Origin: Streptomyces sp. RPT161
Lineage (GTDB): Bacteria; Actinomycetota; Actinomycetes; Streptomycetales; Streptomycetaceae
NCBI RefSeq assembly: GCF_027533845.1
Contig: NZ_JAPZVN010000034.1
Location: 1-52,438, forward strand
Length of the DNA: 52,438 nt
Direction of reading: 5' to 3'
Positions 19,575 through 26,701 of this stretch are shown here, in pieces. The translations under genes were made by a program, and so were the position numbers. A model generated the notes under the pieces. That model made no database searches. It saw nothing but the letters and a program-made list of their open reading frames with translations, and was not told the DNA's origin. Numbering within the stretch: position 1 is the stretch's first letter; each line of letters opens with the position of its first letter.

Positions 19575-19871
19575 TCAGGCGTGGAAGTAGCCCGACGCCT
19601 TCTTGTCCGTCGCGTGGTAGCTGGCGTGAGCCTTCTCGACCCTGCTCGCGACGTCGTTCAGGACGTTCTTGATGTGTTCCGTCCGCTGCCGCCAAACAGT
19701 GTCGGCCTGGACGAACGCCTGGCGTGCCTCGCCGTCCCAGGTCTGGGACACGCTTTCCACCTCGGCACGCAGGCCGTCCAGCTCGCCCGCCAGAACCTTC
19801 GCGGCGTTCCTCAGAGTTTGGGCGGCCTCCTGCAGCGAGGAGTAATGAACCTTGAGATCGAGGTCAGACAT
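19575..19871 (-). CDS. esxB: WXG100 protein, EsxB-like (YxxxD signal)
   Basis: A 98-aa WXG100 protein; two ATGs lie in tandem and the second (19869-19871) has the better distance from AGGGGG. The W-D-G turn is preceded by TW and lies mid-protein. YHATD near the C-terminus fits the YxxxD/E export signal of ESX substrates. It lies 74 bases downstream of esxA and probably forms a heterodimer with it. In S. coelicolor the esxBA pair is secreted and affects sporulation. Calling this one EsxB rests on the YxxxD motif. Confidence 0.85.
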   Translation of the reverse strand: MSDLDLKVHYSSLQEAAQTLRNAAKVLAGELDGLRAEVESVSQTWDGEARQAFVQADTVWRQRTEHIKNVLNDVASRVEKAHASYHATDKKASGYFHA

Positions 19872-19945
19872 CATGCCCCCTGATGTGAAGTCAATTGCTT
19901 TGAGTGCGGCGTTGCGTGGCTTGATCCCGTCAAGCCGGAACCGGC

Positions 19946-20281
19946 CTAGTAACCGGCGAGGCCGCTCCTCAGGTCCCCGGACAGGTTGACGCGCTTGAAG
20001 TCGTCGGTCACCTGTTCGTCATTGGCATGGGTGCCGACCTTGGTGTCGTGCACGGCCTGCTTGATGACGTCCAGTGCCTTGCGCAGAGCCAGGTGATCGT
20101 CATTCAGGTCCTGCTGCGCCTTGGTGAACGCCGAGGCACCGAGGCCCTTCCAGTCCGCCTGCAGCTGGGCGAGCATGTTCGACAGGTCGCCCAGCTGCTT
20201 GGTCATCGAGTGGCTGGTGTCCTCAATCCTCCGTTCGAGCTTGTGAATCCGCTCGTAGTTAAGCGACGTCTGCTGGGTCAT
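19946..20281 (-). CDS. esxA: WXG100 protein, EsxA-like
   Basis: A 111-aa WXG100 protein with W44-K-G46 between two predicted helices. The C-terminal tail contains HANDE (85-89), which resembles YxxxD/E with the tyrosine changed; the partner protein carries the intact motif. GGGGGAGG precedes the ATG. A good promoter candidate (20387-20415) lies about 100 bases upstream, so esxA and esxB can be made independently of the mycosin operon that precedes them. Confidence 0.85.
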   Translation of the reverse strand: MTQQTSLNYERIHKLERRIEDTSHSMTKQLGDLSNMLAQLQADWKGLGASAFTKAQQDLNDDHLALRKALDVIKQAVHDTKVGTHANDEQVTDDFKRVNLSGDLRSGLAGY

Positions 20282-20386
20282 TAACTGCCTCCCCCATGAT
20301 TTTTCGGACTCCGCGGGTCACTATGTGCGACTCGCGTCGATCTGACACGCGCGCGGAAGTGAGCGCGGACGTAAGCCTCTCGCGTC

Positions 20387-20415
20387 ACTCTAGTAGGTGG
20401 ACACGACAATCCCAA
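20387..20415 (-). promoter_or_regulatory. Promoter of esxA-esxB
   Basis: On the minus strand TTGGGA (20410-20415) and TAGAGT (20387-20392) are 17 bases apart. The same layout, with shared bases around and within the spacer, occurs upstream of the 142-aa gene (23571-23599), which strengthens the call. Confidence 0.55.
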
Positions 20416-20436
20416 CACGCCTATATGCTGGGCAAG

Positions 20437-21627
20437 TTAGGCCGCCCTACGTCGCACCACGAATGCCGCCACGCCGCCTACGACAACGGCCGCCCCAAGA
20501 CCGAGCAGGACCCACAGGGTCGTGTTGCCGCTCCCTGCGGCGGCCGCGGCTTCCCCGTGCTGCGGTGCCGACGACACGGCCTGCCCGGCCTTCGAGGGCG
20601 CCGGAGAGGGCGACCCCGACGCCGGTCCGTTCGGCAGTGGGTAGACGTTGGCCGCGCCGGGGTCGCCTTGGTGCTCGAGCAGGACCATCCGGGGACGCAC
20701 GAACCCGTACCCGACGTACTCGCTCGGCACCTTGCCTTCCGTCGGCCTGCCAGCCGTCTCGATCAGGGCGCGCAGCACCTGGTTCCCGGTCCAGTCCGGG
20801 TGAGCGGACCAGACAAGGGCAGCGGAGGCAGAGGCGAGGGCAGTTGCCTGGCTGGTGCCCCAGCTGGAGCAGTACCCCCCGCCGTCTGGGCACCACATGG
20901 GAATATCGTCCCCGGGAGCGGTCAGGGCGACCTGTGGTCCGTACGTGGACCACTTCGTCACGGTCAAGCTCTTGTCCACCGCGCCGATACCGACGACACC
21001 GGGCAAGGATGCTGGCGCCTCAGCCAAGTTGGCCTTGTCCCCGGTGTTGCCAGTCGAGGCAAATAGCAATGCGCCTTTTTCGTCAGCGTAGTTGATAGCC
21101 GACTGCATCGCTTGGTACTCGCCATCCACAGGGCTACCGAACGACATGTTGATGATTCGAGCCCCATGGTCCACCGCGTAGCGGATTCCTCTGGGTATGG
21201 CACTGGCCGCGGTGGCACCGGAGTCATATCGCAGAGGCAGGATCTTCGAGCCGGGAGCAAGGCCTTGGATACCGCCAGCGGCGGCCGACCCCGCAATCAG
21301 CTCGGCCATTTCCGTCCCATGGCCGTCCCGATCACTCACCTCGCCGGCCTTCGAGTCGCTGAGGTTCTCTCCTTGCAAGACCTTTCCGCGCAAGTCAGCC
21401 GCCGAAGAGTCCACCCCGCTGTCGATGACGGCGACCGTCACCCCCTGCCCCGTGCTCACCTTCCACATGCTCTCTGCCTGCATGACGTCCAGATACCACT
21501 GGTGGGAGCGCGCATCATCGGCGAACGCCGGTGAAGTCATACCGACGGAGAGCGTGCCCCCGGAGAAGAGAACTGCCAGCAATGGTGCGAGCCATTGACG
21601 TTTCGCTCTCACGGTCAAGGTTCGCAC
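20437..21627 (-). CDS. mycP: ESX mycosin (membrane-anchored subtilisin), first copy
   Basis: A 396-aa S8 serine protease. A signal peptide covers about residues 1-37 (ending SPAFADD). The triad is D69 (VIDSG), H103 (DGHGTEMA) and S259 (GTSQA). C246 and C253 could form a disulfide. A proline/serine-rich stretch leads to a C-terminal membrane helix (about 368-388). This is the MycP layout: tethered outside the membrane and needed for a stable ESX complex. It starts at GTG with GGAGG upstream, 39 bases beyond the 473-aa WXG gene. Codon use is a little less GC-rich than in eccC. Confidence 0.9.
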   Translation of the reverse strand: MRTLTVRAKRQWLAPLLAVLFSGGTLSVGMTSPAFADDARSHQWYLDVMQAESMWKVSTGQGVTVAVIDSGVDSSAADLRGKVLQGENLSDSKAGEVSDRDGHGTEMAELIAGSAAAGGIQGLAPGSKILPLRYDSGATAASAIPRGIRYAVDHGARIINMSFGSPVDGEYQAMQSAINYADEKGALLFASTGNTGDKANLAEAPASLPGVVGIGAVDKSLTVTKWSTYGPQVALTAPGDDIPMWCPDGGGYCSSWGTSQATALASASAALVWSAHPDWTGNQVLRALIETAGRPTEGKVPSEYVGYGFVRPRMVLLEHQGDPGAANVYPLPNGPASGSPSPAPSKAGQAVSSAPQHGEAAAAAGSGNTTLWVLLGLGAAVVVGGVAAFVVRRRAA

Positions 21628-21666
21628 CGTGCCGTAGCCTCCACTAGATCCGCTGGCCCACTTGGC

Positions 21667-23088
21667 TTAGTCAATGACACGCGGAACGACGTCCTGTCGG
21701 TTCGTGTTCCAAGTCTCTTCGTCTTCTTCGAGATAGTCAGGCCGATCCGCTGTAGGGCGTCGGCGGTCGCCAATCGACCCCACTCCTGCGGACGGTACCA
21801 TCCTGGCTCCGGGCTCCTGCCCCTCCCTCACGAGCCCGGAGCCGCCAGGCGTGAACTCCCGCGTAGCAGAGCCCGAGGAGCGAACCTCCCCCACGACACC
21901 GCCTGGTTCGGATGCCAGACGACGCCCTGGTCCTGCAGCGGCACCGGGCCCTCCAAACCCGCTTGCGCCAGCGGCTTCCCCTATGGGGCCGCGGAAGACC
22001 GAACCGCGCGGTGCCGGTTCTTCTCCCCCGCCGATCACAGTCCCTCGGGGAATGCGGGGAGCAGACGTCGCCGAGCCGTTCCGGCTGGGAATTCCCCCAA
22101 CGATTCCGTCACTCGGTTCTGTTGGCAGCTTGCTTGCTGCAGGCAGGCGACTATCGCTCAGACCACCAACATTGCCAAGCCCACGACCGAATCCGGATGC
22201 CGGCCTGGAAGCCACTGTTCCTACCGTGAACCCTGGATTACCGAACACCGGAGGAAGACGCATGCTGCTCGGTTGGTTGGTGGATGTGCCGTTGGCAGAT
22301 ACCGGCTCATGGTACGCGGGAGACTGCGTGACATGGGTGGGAGCCGCCGAATCCAGCGACGTGTGAGAATCGACGTTTGTCTCCGACGGCGCAGTTCGAA
22401 CATCATGTGCCACGGCCTCTGGACCATGCGGGGCAGAACCGCTGGAGCTAGGAACTTCAGATACCGGCTCCACGTACGACGCAGCAGGCCGACCTTCGCT
22501 GGTACCGCTGCTTGCGTCAGACGAGCCATAGTGCCGGAAGCCGGCAGAGTTCTCACCCGGGTTGTAGGTGGACTCCGGCAACGGCTGGAAGTTCGGCATC
22601 TGCTCCCCCTGGATCACCTCCTTCGCCGTCACATACGTCGAGGCCACCTTGCTCACCTGGGTGATGGCCTCATTGTGGTCCGAGGAGTTCGGCTTGGCGT
22701 CGGGGGAAAGCGTCCGCACCACGCTCTGCGCGTGGCCGAGGGCGTACCCGGCGGCGCTCATGTGGTCACCCGCCACATAGGCGACGTGAGCCAGCTTCAG
22801 GCTCTGGTTCGCGAACTGGTTTCCCCAGTCCTGGAACGCGGTGGCGCCTGCTCCTTGCCACTGTCCGCCCGCCACCGCCACATAGTGCTTGAGTTGGTTC
22901 GCGATGTCGGTGATCTCACCGTGCGCGTCCAGCAGGGCGTGCCCCACACTGGTGATGTCGCTCGGGTTGCCACTCTCCACCAGTGCCCGCAGGTCCTTCA
23001 CGGACATGCTCTCGAAGTTGTGGCTCTCCATCGCGTAGCACTCGAAGACGTCGCTTTGGCCCGCCTTCGCGTCGTCATACTGGCCCAT
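21667..23088 (-). CDS. 473-aa WXG protein with long disordered tail
   Basis: Residues 1-150 are helical with a W77-Q-G79 turn, like an enlarged WXG100 or PPE-type domain. Residues 160-440 are low-complexity, rich in Ser, Gly, Pro and Ala. The last residues (YLEEDEETW and then VVPRVID) are ordered-looking and acidic, resembling the conserved tail of similar Streptomyces proteins. The start is ATG with GGGGGAG. It lies between the 142-aa protein gene and mycP in one operon. Likely role: an ESX substrate or surface protein, with the tail spanning the wall. Confidence 0.7.
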   Translation of the reverse strand: MGQYDDAKAGQSDVFECYAMESHNFESMSVKDLRALVESGNPSDITSVGHALLDAHGEITDIANQLKHYVAVAGGQWQGAGATAFQDWGNQFANQSLKLAHVAYVAGDHMSAAGYALGHAQSVVRTLSPDAKPNSSDHNEAITQVSKVASTYVTAKEVIQGEQMPNFQPLPESTYNPGENSAGFRHYGSSDASSGTSEGRPAASYVEPVSEVPSSSGSAPHGPEAVAHDVRTAPSETNVDSHTSLDSAAPTHVTQSPAYHEPVSANGTSTNQPSSMRLPPVFGNPGFTVGTVASRPASGFGRGLGNVGGLSDSRLPAASKLPTEPSDGIVGGIPSRNGSATSAPRIPRGTVIGGGEEPAPRGSVFRGPIGEAAGASGFGGPGAAAGPGRRLASEPGGVVGEVRSSGSATREFTPGGSGLVREGQEPGARMVPSAGVGSIGDRRRPTADRPDYLEEDEETWNTNRQDVVPRVID

Positions 23089-23102
23089 GAGACTCCCCCG
23101 TC

Positions 23103-23531
23103 CTACGCAACGACCGACTTGCCGTGGCCGTCGGGCGGCTGGGCGGCCGGACCGCTCGGCTTCGGCGCCGTGTAGTACTGCGCCGTCCTCTTCTGGATCT
23201 CACGCAGTCGGTCCGCCTGCTCCTGATCGATGCCGTCGTAGCCGCGGTCGATGATCTGGACGGTGATACCCAACGCTTCGAGCTGGTCGCTGAACGTCTG
23301 CGACAGGGTGACCAACTGCTTGTGCACGTTGTCGTAGAGCGCGTGCAGATCGTCGGCCTCGGCGAACTTCCCGCCGAACGACGCGCGCGAGACCGCCTGG
23401 CCGCCGAGCTTGGTGTGCGAGGCCGCGGACTGCTCCAGTTTGGTCAGCAGGTCGTTGATGCGCTTCTGGATATCCAACAGCGCGTCGGGCTTGCGCCCGA
23501 ATCCCGACGTGCCGTTGTCAGACACAGCCAC
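23103..23531 (-). CDS. 142-aa helical protein with FxG turn, partner of the 473-aa WXG protein
   Basis: A 142-aa protein starting at GTG (23529-23531; a second GTG two codons on is possible) with GGGGGAGC upstream. Two long amphipathic helices flank a turn with F52-G-G54, a WXG-like turn with phenylalanine; the tail (TAPKPSGPAAQPP) is extended. It is the first gene of an operon with the 473-aa WXG protein (14-base gap) and mycP. A heterodimer with the 473-aa protein is the natural inference. Confidence 0.7.
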   Translation of the reverse strand: MAVSDNGTSGFGRKPDALLDIQKRINDLLTKLEQSAASHTKLGGQAVSRASFGGKFAEADDLHALYDNVHKQLVTLSQTFSDQLEALGITVQIIDRGYDGIDQEQADRLREIQKRTAQYYTAPKPSGPAAQPPDGHGKSVVA

Positions 23532-23871
23532 GGTCCGCTCCCCCTTACAACACCTTTAACACTGCCTACCACTCTATCGAGTGCCACTGACAGCCCCAAC
23601 CGCGTTGCCGCCAACTGCGCCGTCGGTCAAGGTGACTTGGCTCACCGCTCTGATCAGCCCCGCCCGATCCGGCGCGACGATCACCAGCGGCCAGGCCGAT
23701 CTCCATGCTCCTGGTCCGGTCGAGCCAACCGAGCCGACACATCGTGTCCCGTCGCACGGCGTCCTTGACGCCTCGTCAGACTCACGGTACCCAGGAAGCG
23801 CATTTGGTCGGTTTATCGGAGTTCGGTCGCAGGTGTCGGTTGGGCCTTGGTCCTCGGCGGAGGGATCGTTC
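23532..23871. promoter_or_regulatory. Divergent 340-base promoter region
   Basis: The spacer between the 142-aa gene and the hexosaminidase gene holds no supported gene. It contains the minus-strand promoter at 23571-23599, a short palindrome CACTCtatcGAGTG (23570-23583) over that -10 box, and TTGACG (23765-23770) as a possible -35 for the plus-strand gene. I looked for a DasR-type operator and did not find one. Confidence 0.5.
23571..23599 (-). promoter_or_regulatory. Promoter of the 142-aa/473-aa/mycP operon
   Basis: On the minus strand TTGGGG (23594-23599) and TAGAGT (23571-23576) lie 17 bases apart, about 40 bases before the GTG start. The spacer shares TGTC and CAC at the same offsets as the esxA promoter. 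Confidence 0.55.
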
Positions 23872-25491
23872 GTGAGACGACGCGGTGCTTGGGTTTCTGC
23901 GGTGGCCGTGCGGCGGTTGCCGTGTTTGTTGGGTGCGCTGCTCCTGATGGTGGGGGTGACCGCCGGGGCCACCTCGGCGGCGCCCAGGGACGCGGCCCCG
24001 CGGCCGTTGTCCCAGGTGGTGCCGGTGCCCGCGGCCGTGCACGAGGGTGGTGCGCCGTACTCGATCGGTGAGCGCACCGCCATCCGGGTGCCGGAGGGCT
24101 CACCGGAGGCGGTGCGCGTCGGGCGGTATCTGGCGGCGCTGCTGCGGCCGTCGACGGGGTATCCGCTGCCCGTACGGCCCCTGGCGGCGGGCGGGCGTGA
24201 CGGGATCGTGCTGGCCCTCAGCGGTCACGCCGGGGGCCTGGGCGAGGAGGGGTACCGGCTGGACGTCACCAAGCACGGCGTGGCCATCACCGCCGAGCGG
24301 CCCGCGGGGCTGTTCCACGGGGTGCAGACACTGCGGCAGTTGCTGCCCGCCGCGGTGGAGGCGCGGACGCCGCAGCCGGGGCCGTGGACGGTCTCCGGCG
24401 GGACAGTCACCGATGCCCCGCGGTACTCCTACCGCGGGGCGATGCTCGACGTCTCGCGGCACTTCTTCACCGTCGCCGAGGTGGAGCGGTACATCGACCA
24501 GCTGTCGCTCTACAAGATCAACTATCTTCATCTGCACCTCTCGGACGACCAGGGGTGGCGGATCGCCATCCGGTCCTGGCCGCGGTTGGCCACCTATGGC
24601 GGGTCGACCGAGGTCGGGGGCGGCGCCGGCGGGTACTACACCGAGGCGCAGTACGAGCAGATCGTGCGCTATGCGGCGAGCCGCTACATGACGGTCGTTC
24701 CGGAGATCGACATGCCCGCGCACACCAACGCGGCGCTCGCCTCCTATGCGCCGCTCAACTGCGACGGGGTGGCTCCCCCGCTGTACACCGGGACGAACGT
24801 GGGTTTCAGCTCGCTGTGCGTACCGAAGGCGGTGACATACGGCTTCATCGCCGATGTGCTGCGGGAGTTGGCGGCGCTCACTCCCGGCCCGTATCTGCAC
24901 ATCGGCGGTGACGAGGCGCACTCCACCAGTGCCGCCGACTACGCGGCCTTCATGGACCGGGTGCAGCCGCTGGTAGCCGCGCACGGGAAGACCGTGCTGG
25001 CCTGGCACGAGATCACCAACGCCCATCCCATCGCGGGCGCGGTCGCGCAGTACTGGGGCACGGCCGGTACGGAGAAGGGCGTCGTGGCGGCGGCCAAGGC
25101 GGGGACGCGGCTGGTGATGTCGCCCGCCAACCACACGTACCTGGACATGAAGTACAACCGGTCCACCAAGTTGGGCCTCAGCTGGGCCGGTTACACCGAG
25201 GTCAAGGACGCGTACGGCTGGGACCCGGCGACGTTCCTGCAGGGTGCGCCCGCTTCGGCCGTACTCGGAGTCGAGGCGCCACTTTGGTCGGAAACCATCT
25301 CGACAAGCGACGACATAGGGTATATGGCGTTCCCTCGGCTGCCGGCCATCGCCGAACTGGGCTGGTCACCGGCCGCATCGCATGACTGGGACGCGTTCCG
25401 GGCGCGTCTGGCGGCGCAGGGGCCGCGTTGGGACGTCCTGGGGATCGACTACTACCGCTCTCCGCAAGTCCCCTGGCCCGCGGACGAGTAG
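23872..25491 (+). CDS. Secreted beta-N-acetylhexosaminidase, GH20
   Basis: A 539-aa exported enzyme that removes terminal N-acetylglucosamine or N-acetylgalactosamine, for instance from chitin or cell-wall fragments. The GTG start with GGAGGGA six bases upstream gives a signal peptide ending near TSAA. The GH20 N-terminal alpha/beta domain and TIM barrel follow, with NYLHLHLSDDQGWR and the catalytic pair in HIGGDEA. Lack of a lipobox suggests release outside the cell. It sits inside the ESX locus but has a standard Sec signal, so its link with ESX may only be positional. Confidence 0.92.
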   Translation: MRRRGAWVSAVAVRRLPCLLGALLLMVGVTAGATSAAPRDAAPRPLSQVVPVPAAVHEGGAPYSIGERTAIRVPEGSPEAVRVGRYLAALLRPSTGYPLPVRPLAAGGRDGIVLALSGHAGGLGEEGYRLDVTKHGVAITAERPAGLFHGVQTLRQLLPAAVEARTPQPGPWTVSGGTVTDAPRYSYRGAMLDVSRHFFTVAEVERYIDQLSLYKINYLHLHLSDDQGWRIAIRSWPRLATYGGSTEVGGGAGGYYTEAQYEQIVRYAASRYMTVVPEIDMPAHTNAALASYAPLNCDGVAPPLYTGTNVGFSSLCVPKAVTYGFIADVLRELAALTPGPYLHIGGDEAHSTSAADYAAFMDRVQPLVAAHGKTVLAWHEITNAHPIAGAVAQYWGTAGTEKGVVAAAKAGTRLVMSPANHTYLDMKYNRSTKLGLSWAGYTEVKDAYGWDPATFLQGAPASAVLGVEAPLWSETISTSDDIGYMAFPRLPAIAELGWSPAASHDWDAFRARLAAQGPRWDVLGIDYYRSPQVPWPADE

Positions 25492-25543
25492 CCGTTGTCG
25501 CCGTCCGCCGCCGTTCCGTGTCCGAGCGGCGGCGGGCGGCACA

Positions 25544-25549
25544 TAGGGT
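25544..25549 (+). promoter_or_regulatory. Possible -10 box of a leaderless gene
   Basis: TAGGGT ends 7 bases before the ATG at 25557, so transcription would begin at or next to the start codon. No ribosome site precedes that ATG, which fits leaderless translation. No clear -35 is seen. Confidence 0.35.
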
Positions 25550-25556
25550 ATCGGCC

Positions 25557-26672
25557 ATGTCTTGGCCCCAGAACCCACATGAGTCGCAGCAGCCCCAGCA
25601 GCAACCCCAGCAGCCGCCGCAGGGATTCGGCCCGGCGCCCGCCTGGACTCCCACCGGTGAGATGCCGAAAATACAGCCGCCAGGCTGGCCAGGGCCGCCC
25701 GCACCGGCCGCGCATCCCGCGCCGCAGCCGCAGGCCCAACCCCCGTACGCACAGCCCGCACAGCCGCCCCAGGGGCCGCCGCCCATGCCGCCCGCCGGGT
25801 TCCCGCAGCACGCCGCCGCGCCGCAGGGCCAGCCGCCCTTCACGCCGCCGGAGCCGGAACCGCAGCAGCCCGCGCGCAACCGCAGGACGCTGCTCACCGT
25901 CGCCGGCGCCGTGGTCGCGCTCGCGGTGATCGGCGGCGGCGTGGCGTTCGCGATGAGGGGCGGCGGCTCGAAGCCGCAGGGCTCGAAGCCGCCCGCCGCC
26001 GCGGCGACCCGGACCGCGCCGTCGCCCACCGAGCAGGGCCCCAACTCCACCGGGAACAGCCAGGCCGCCAAGCCGGTGATCGCGGGCTGGCAGACGCAGA
26101 CCTGGCAGCGGCACGGCTTCACTTACGACGTGCCACCGGCGTCCGACCAGTGGAGCGTCGACAAGCCCGACCTGGAGAACGCGTACACCGACCAGAACGG
26201 CAAGCCCATGCTGGGCATGACCGGTGTCTCGTACTACCGCCAGGGCGGCTGTGCCTCGGCGGGCAGCCAGACCGGCCCGATCCAGGCGGGGAAGGGCCAA
26301 CTCGCCACCATCGGCTCCCAGGGCAACCAGGGCGGCACGCTCCAGGACAGCGCCAAAATCGCCGCGAACAACTGGCTGTTCGGGGCCTACGGCGGGCTGG
26401 ACGGCCACAAGCCGAAGGTGACGGTAGACCAGGTCACCCCGTGGAAGCACAACGGCATCGACGGCTACGTCGCCACCGCGACGGCAACCGGCATCTACCG
26501 GCCGAGCCCCTGCGTTCCGCCGACCGCCACCGCGCGCGCCATCGCGATGCGCCTCAAGGACGGCACGACGGGCATCTGGATCCTCTACGCGGACCAGGGC
26601 GTACCCAACGCCCTGACCTCGGCCGAGATCGACAAGATCATGAGCACCGTCCGTCCGGCCAACGCCAACTGA
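25557..26672 (+). CDS. Proline/glutamine-rich single-pass membrane protein
   Basis: A 371-aa protein. Residues 1-108 are a Pro/Gln-rich cytoplasmic region, residues 112-133 a single membrane helix (LLTVAGAVVALAVIGGGVAF), then a linker and a folded extracytoplasmic domain from about 175 with two cysteines. The ATG was chosen because upstream in-frame residues are not protein-like; the gene is probably leaderless. It converges with the second mycosin gene. Similar proteins are common in actinobacterial envelopes and ESX regions, but no function is known to me. Confidence 0.75.
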   Translation: MSWPQNPHESQQPQQQPQQPPQGFGPAPAWTPTGEMPKIQPPGWPGPPAPAAHPAPQPQAQPPYAQPAQPPQGPPPMPPAGFPQHAAAPQGQPPFTPPEPEPQQPARNRRTLLTVAGAVVALAVIGGGVAFAMRGGGSKPQGSKPPAAAATRTAPSPTEQGPNSTGNSQAAKPVIAGWQTQTWQRHGFTYDVPPASDQWSVDKPDLENAYTDQNGKPMLGMTGVSYYRQGGCASAGSQTGPIQAGKGQLATIGSQGNQGGTLQDSAKIAANNWLFGAYGGLDGHKPKVTVDQVTPWKHNGIDGYVATATATGIYRPSPCVPPTATARAIAMRLKDGTTGIWILYADQGVPNALTSAEIDKIMSTVRPANAN

Positions 26673-26683
26673 GCGCGTCGCCC

Positions 26684-26698
26684 CGCCACTTGGGCGGC
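26684..26698. terminator. Short hairpin between convergent genes
   Basis: A 5-bp CCGCC/GGCGG stem with a 5-base loop fits in the 29 bases between two convergent stop codons. It is a weak terminator candidate. Confidence 0.35.
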
Positions 26699-26701
26699 AA
26701 G

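Noticed and set aside
23581-23871. Upstream in-frame extension of the hexosaminidase gene
   Set aside because: The GTG at 23872 has a good ribosome site and gives a clean signal peptide; the extension would bury it.
23532-23871. DasR-type operator upstream of the hexosaminidase gene
   Set aside because: Only half-site-like TGGTC words are present; no symmetric site matching the known consensus.
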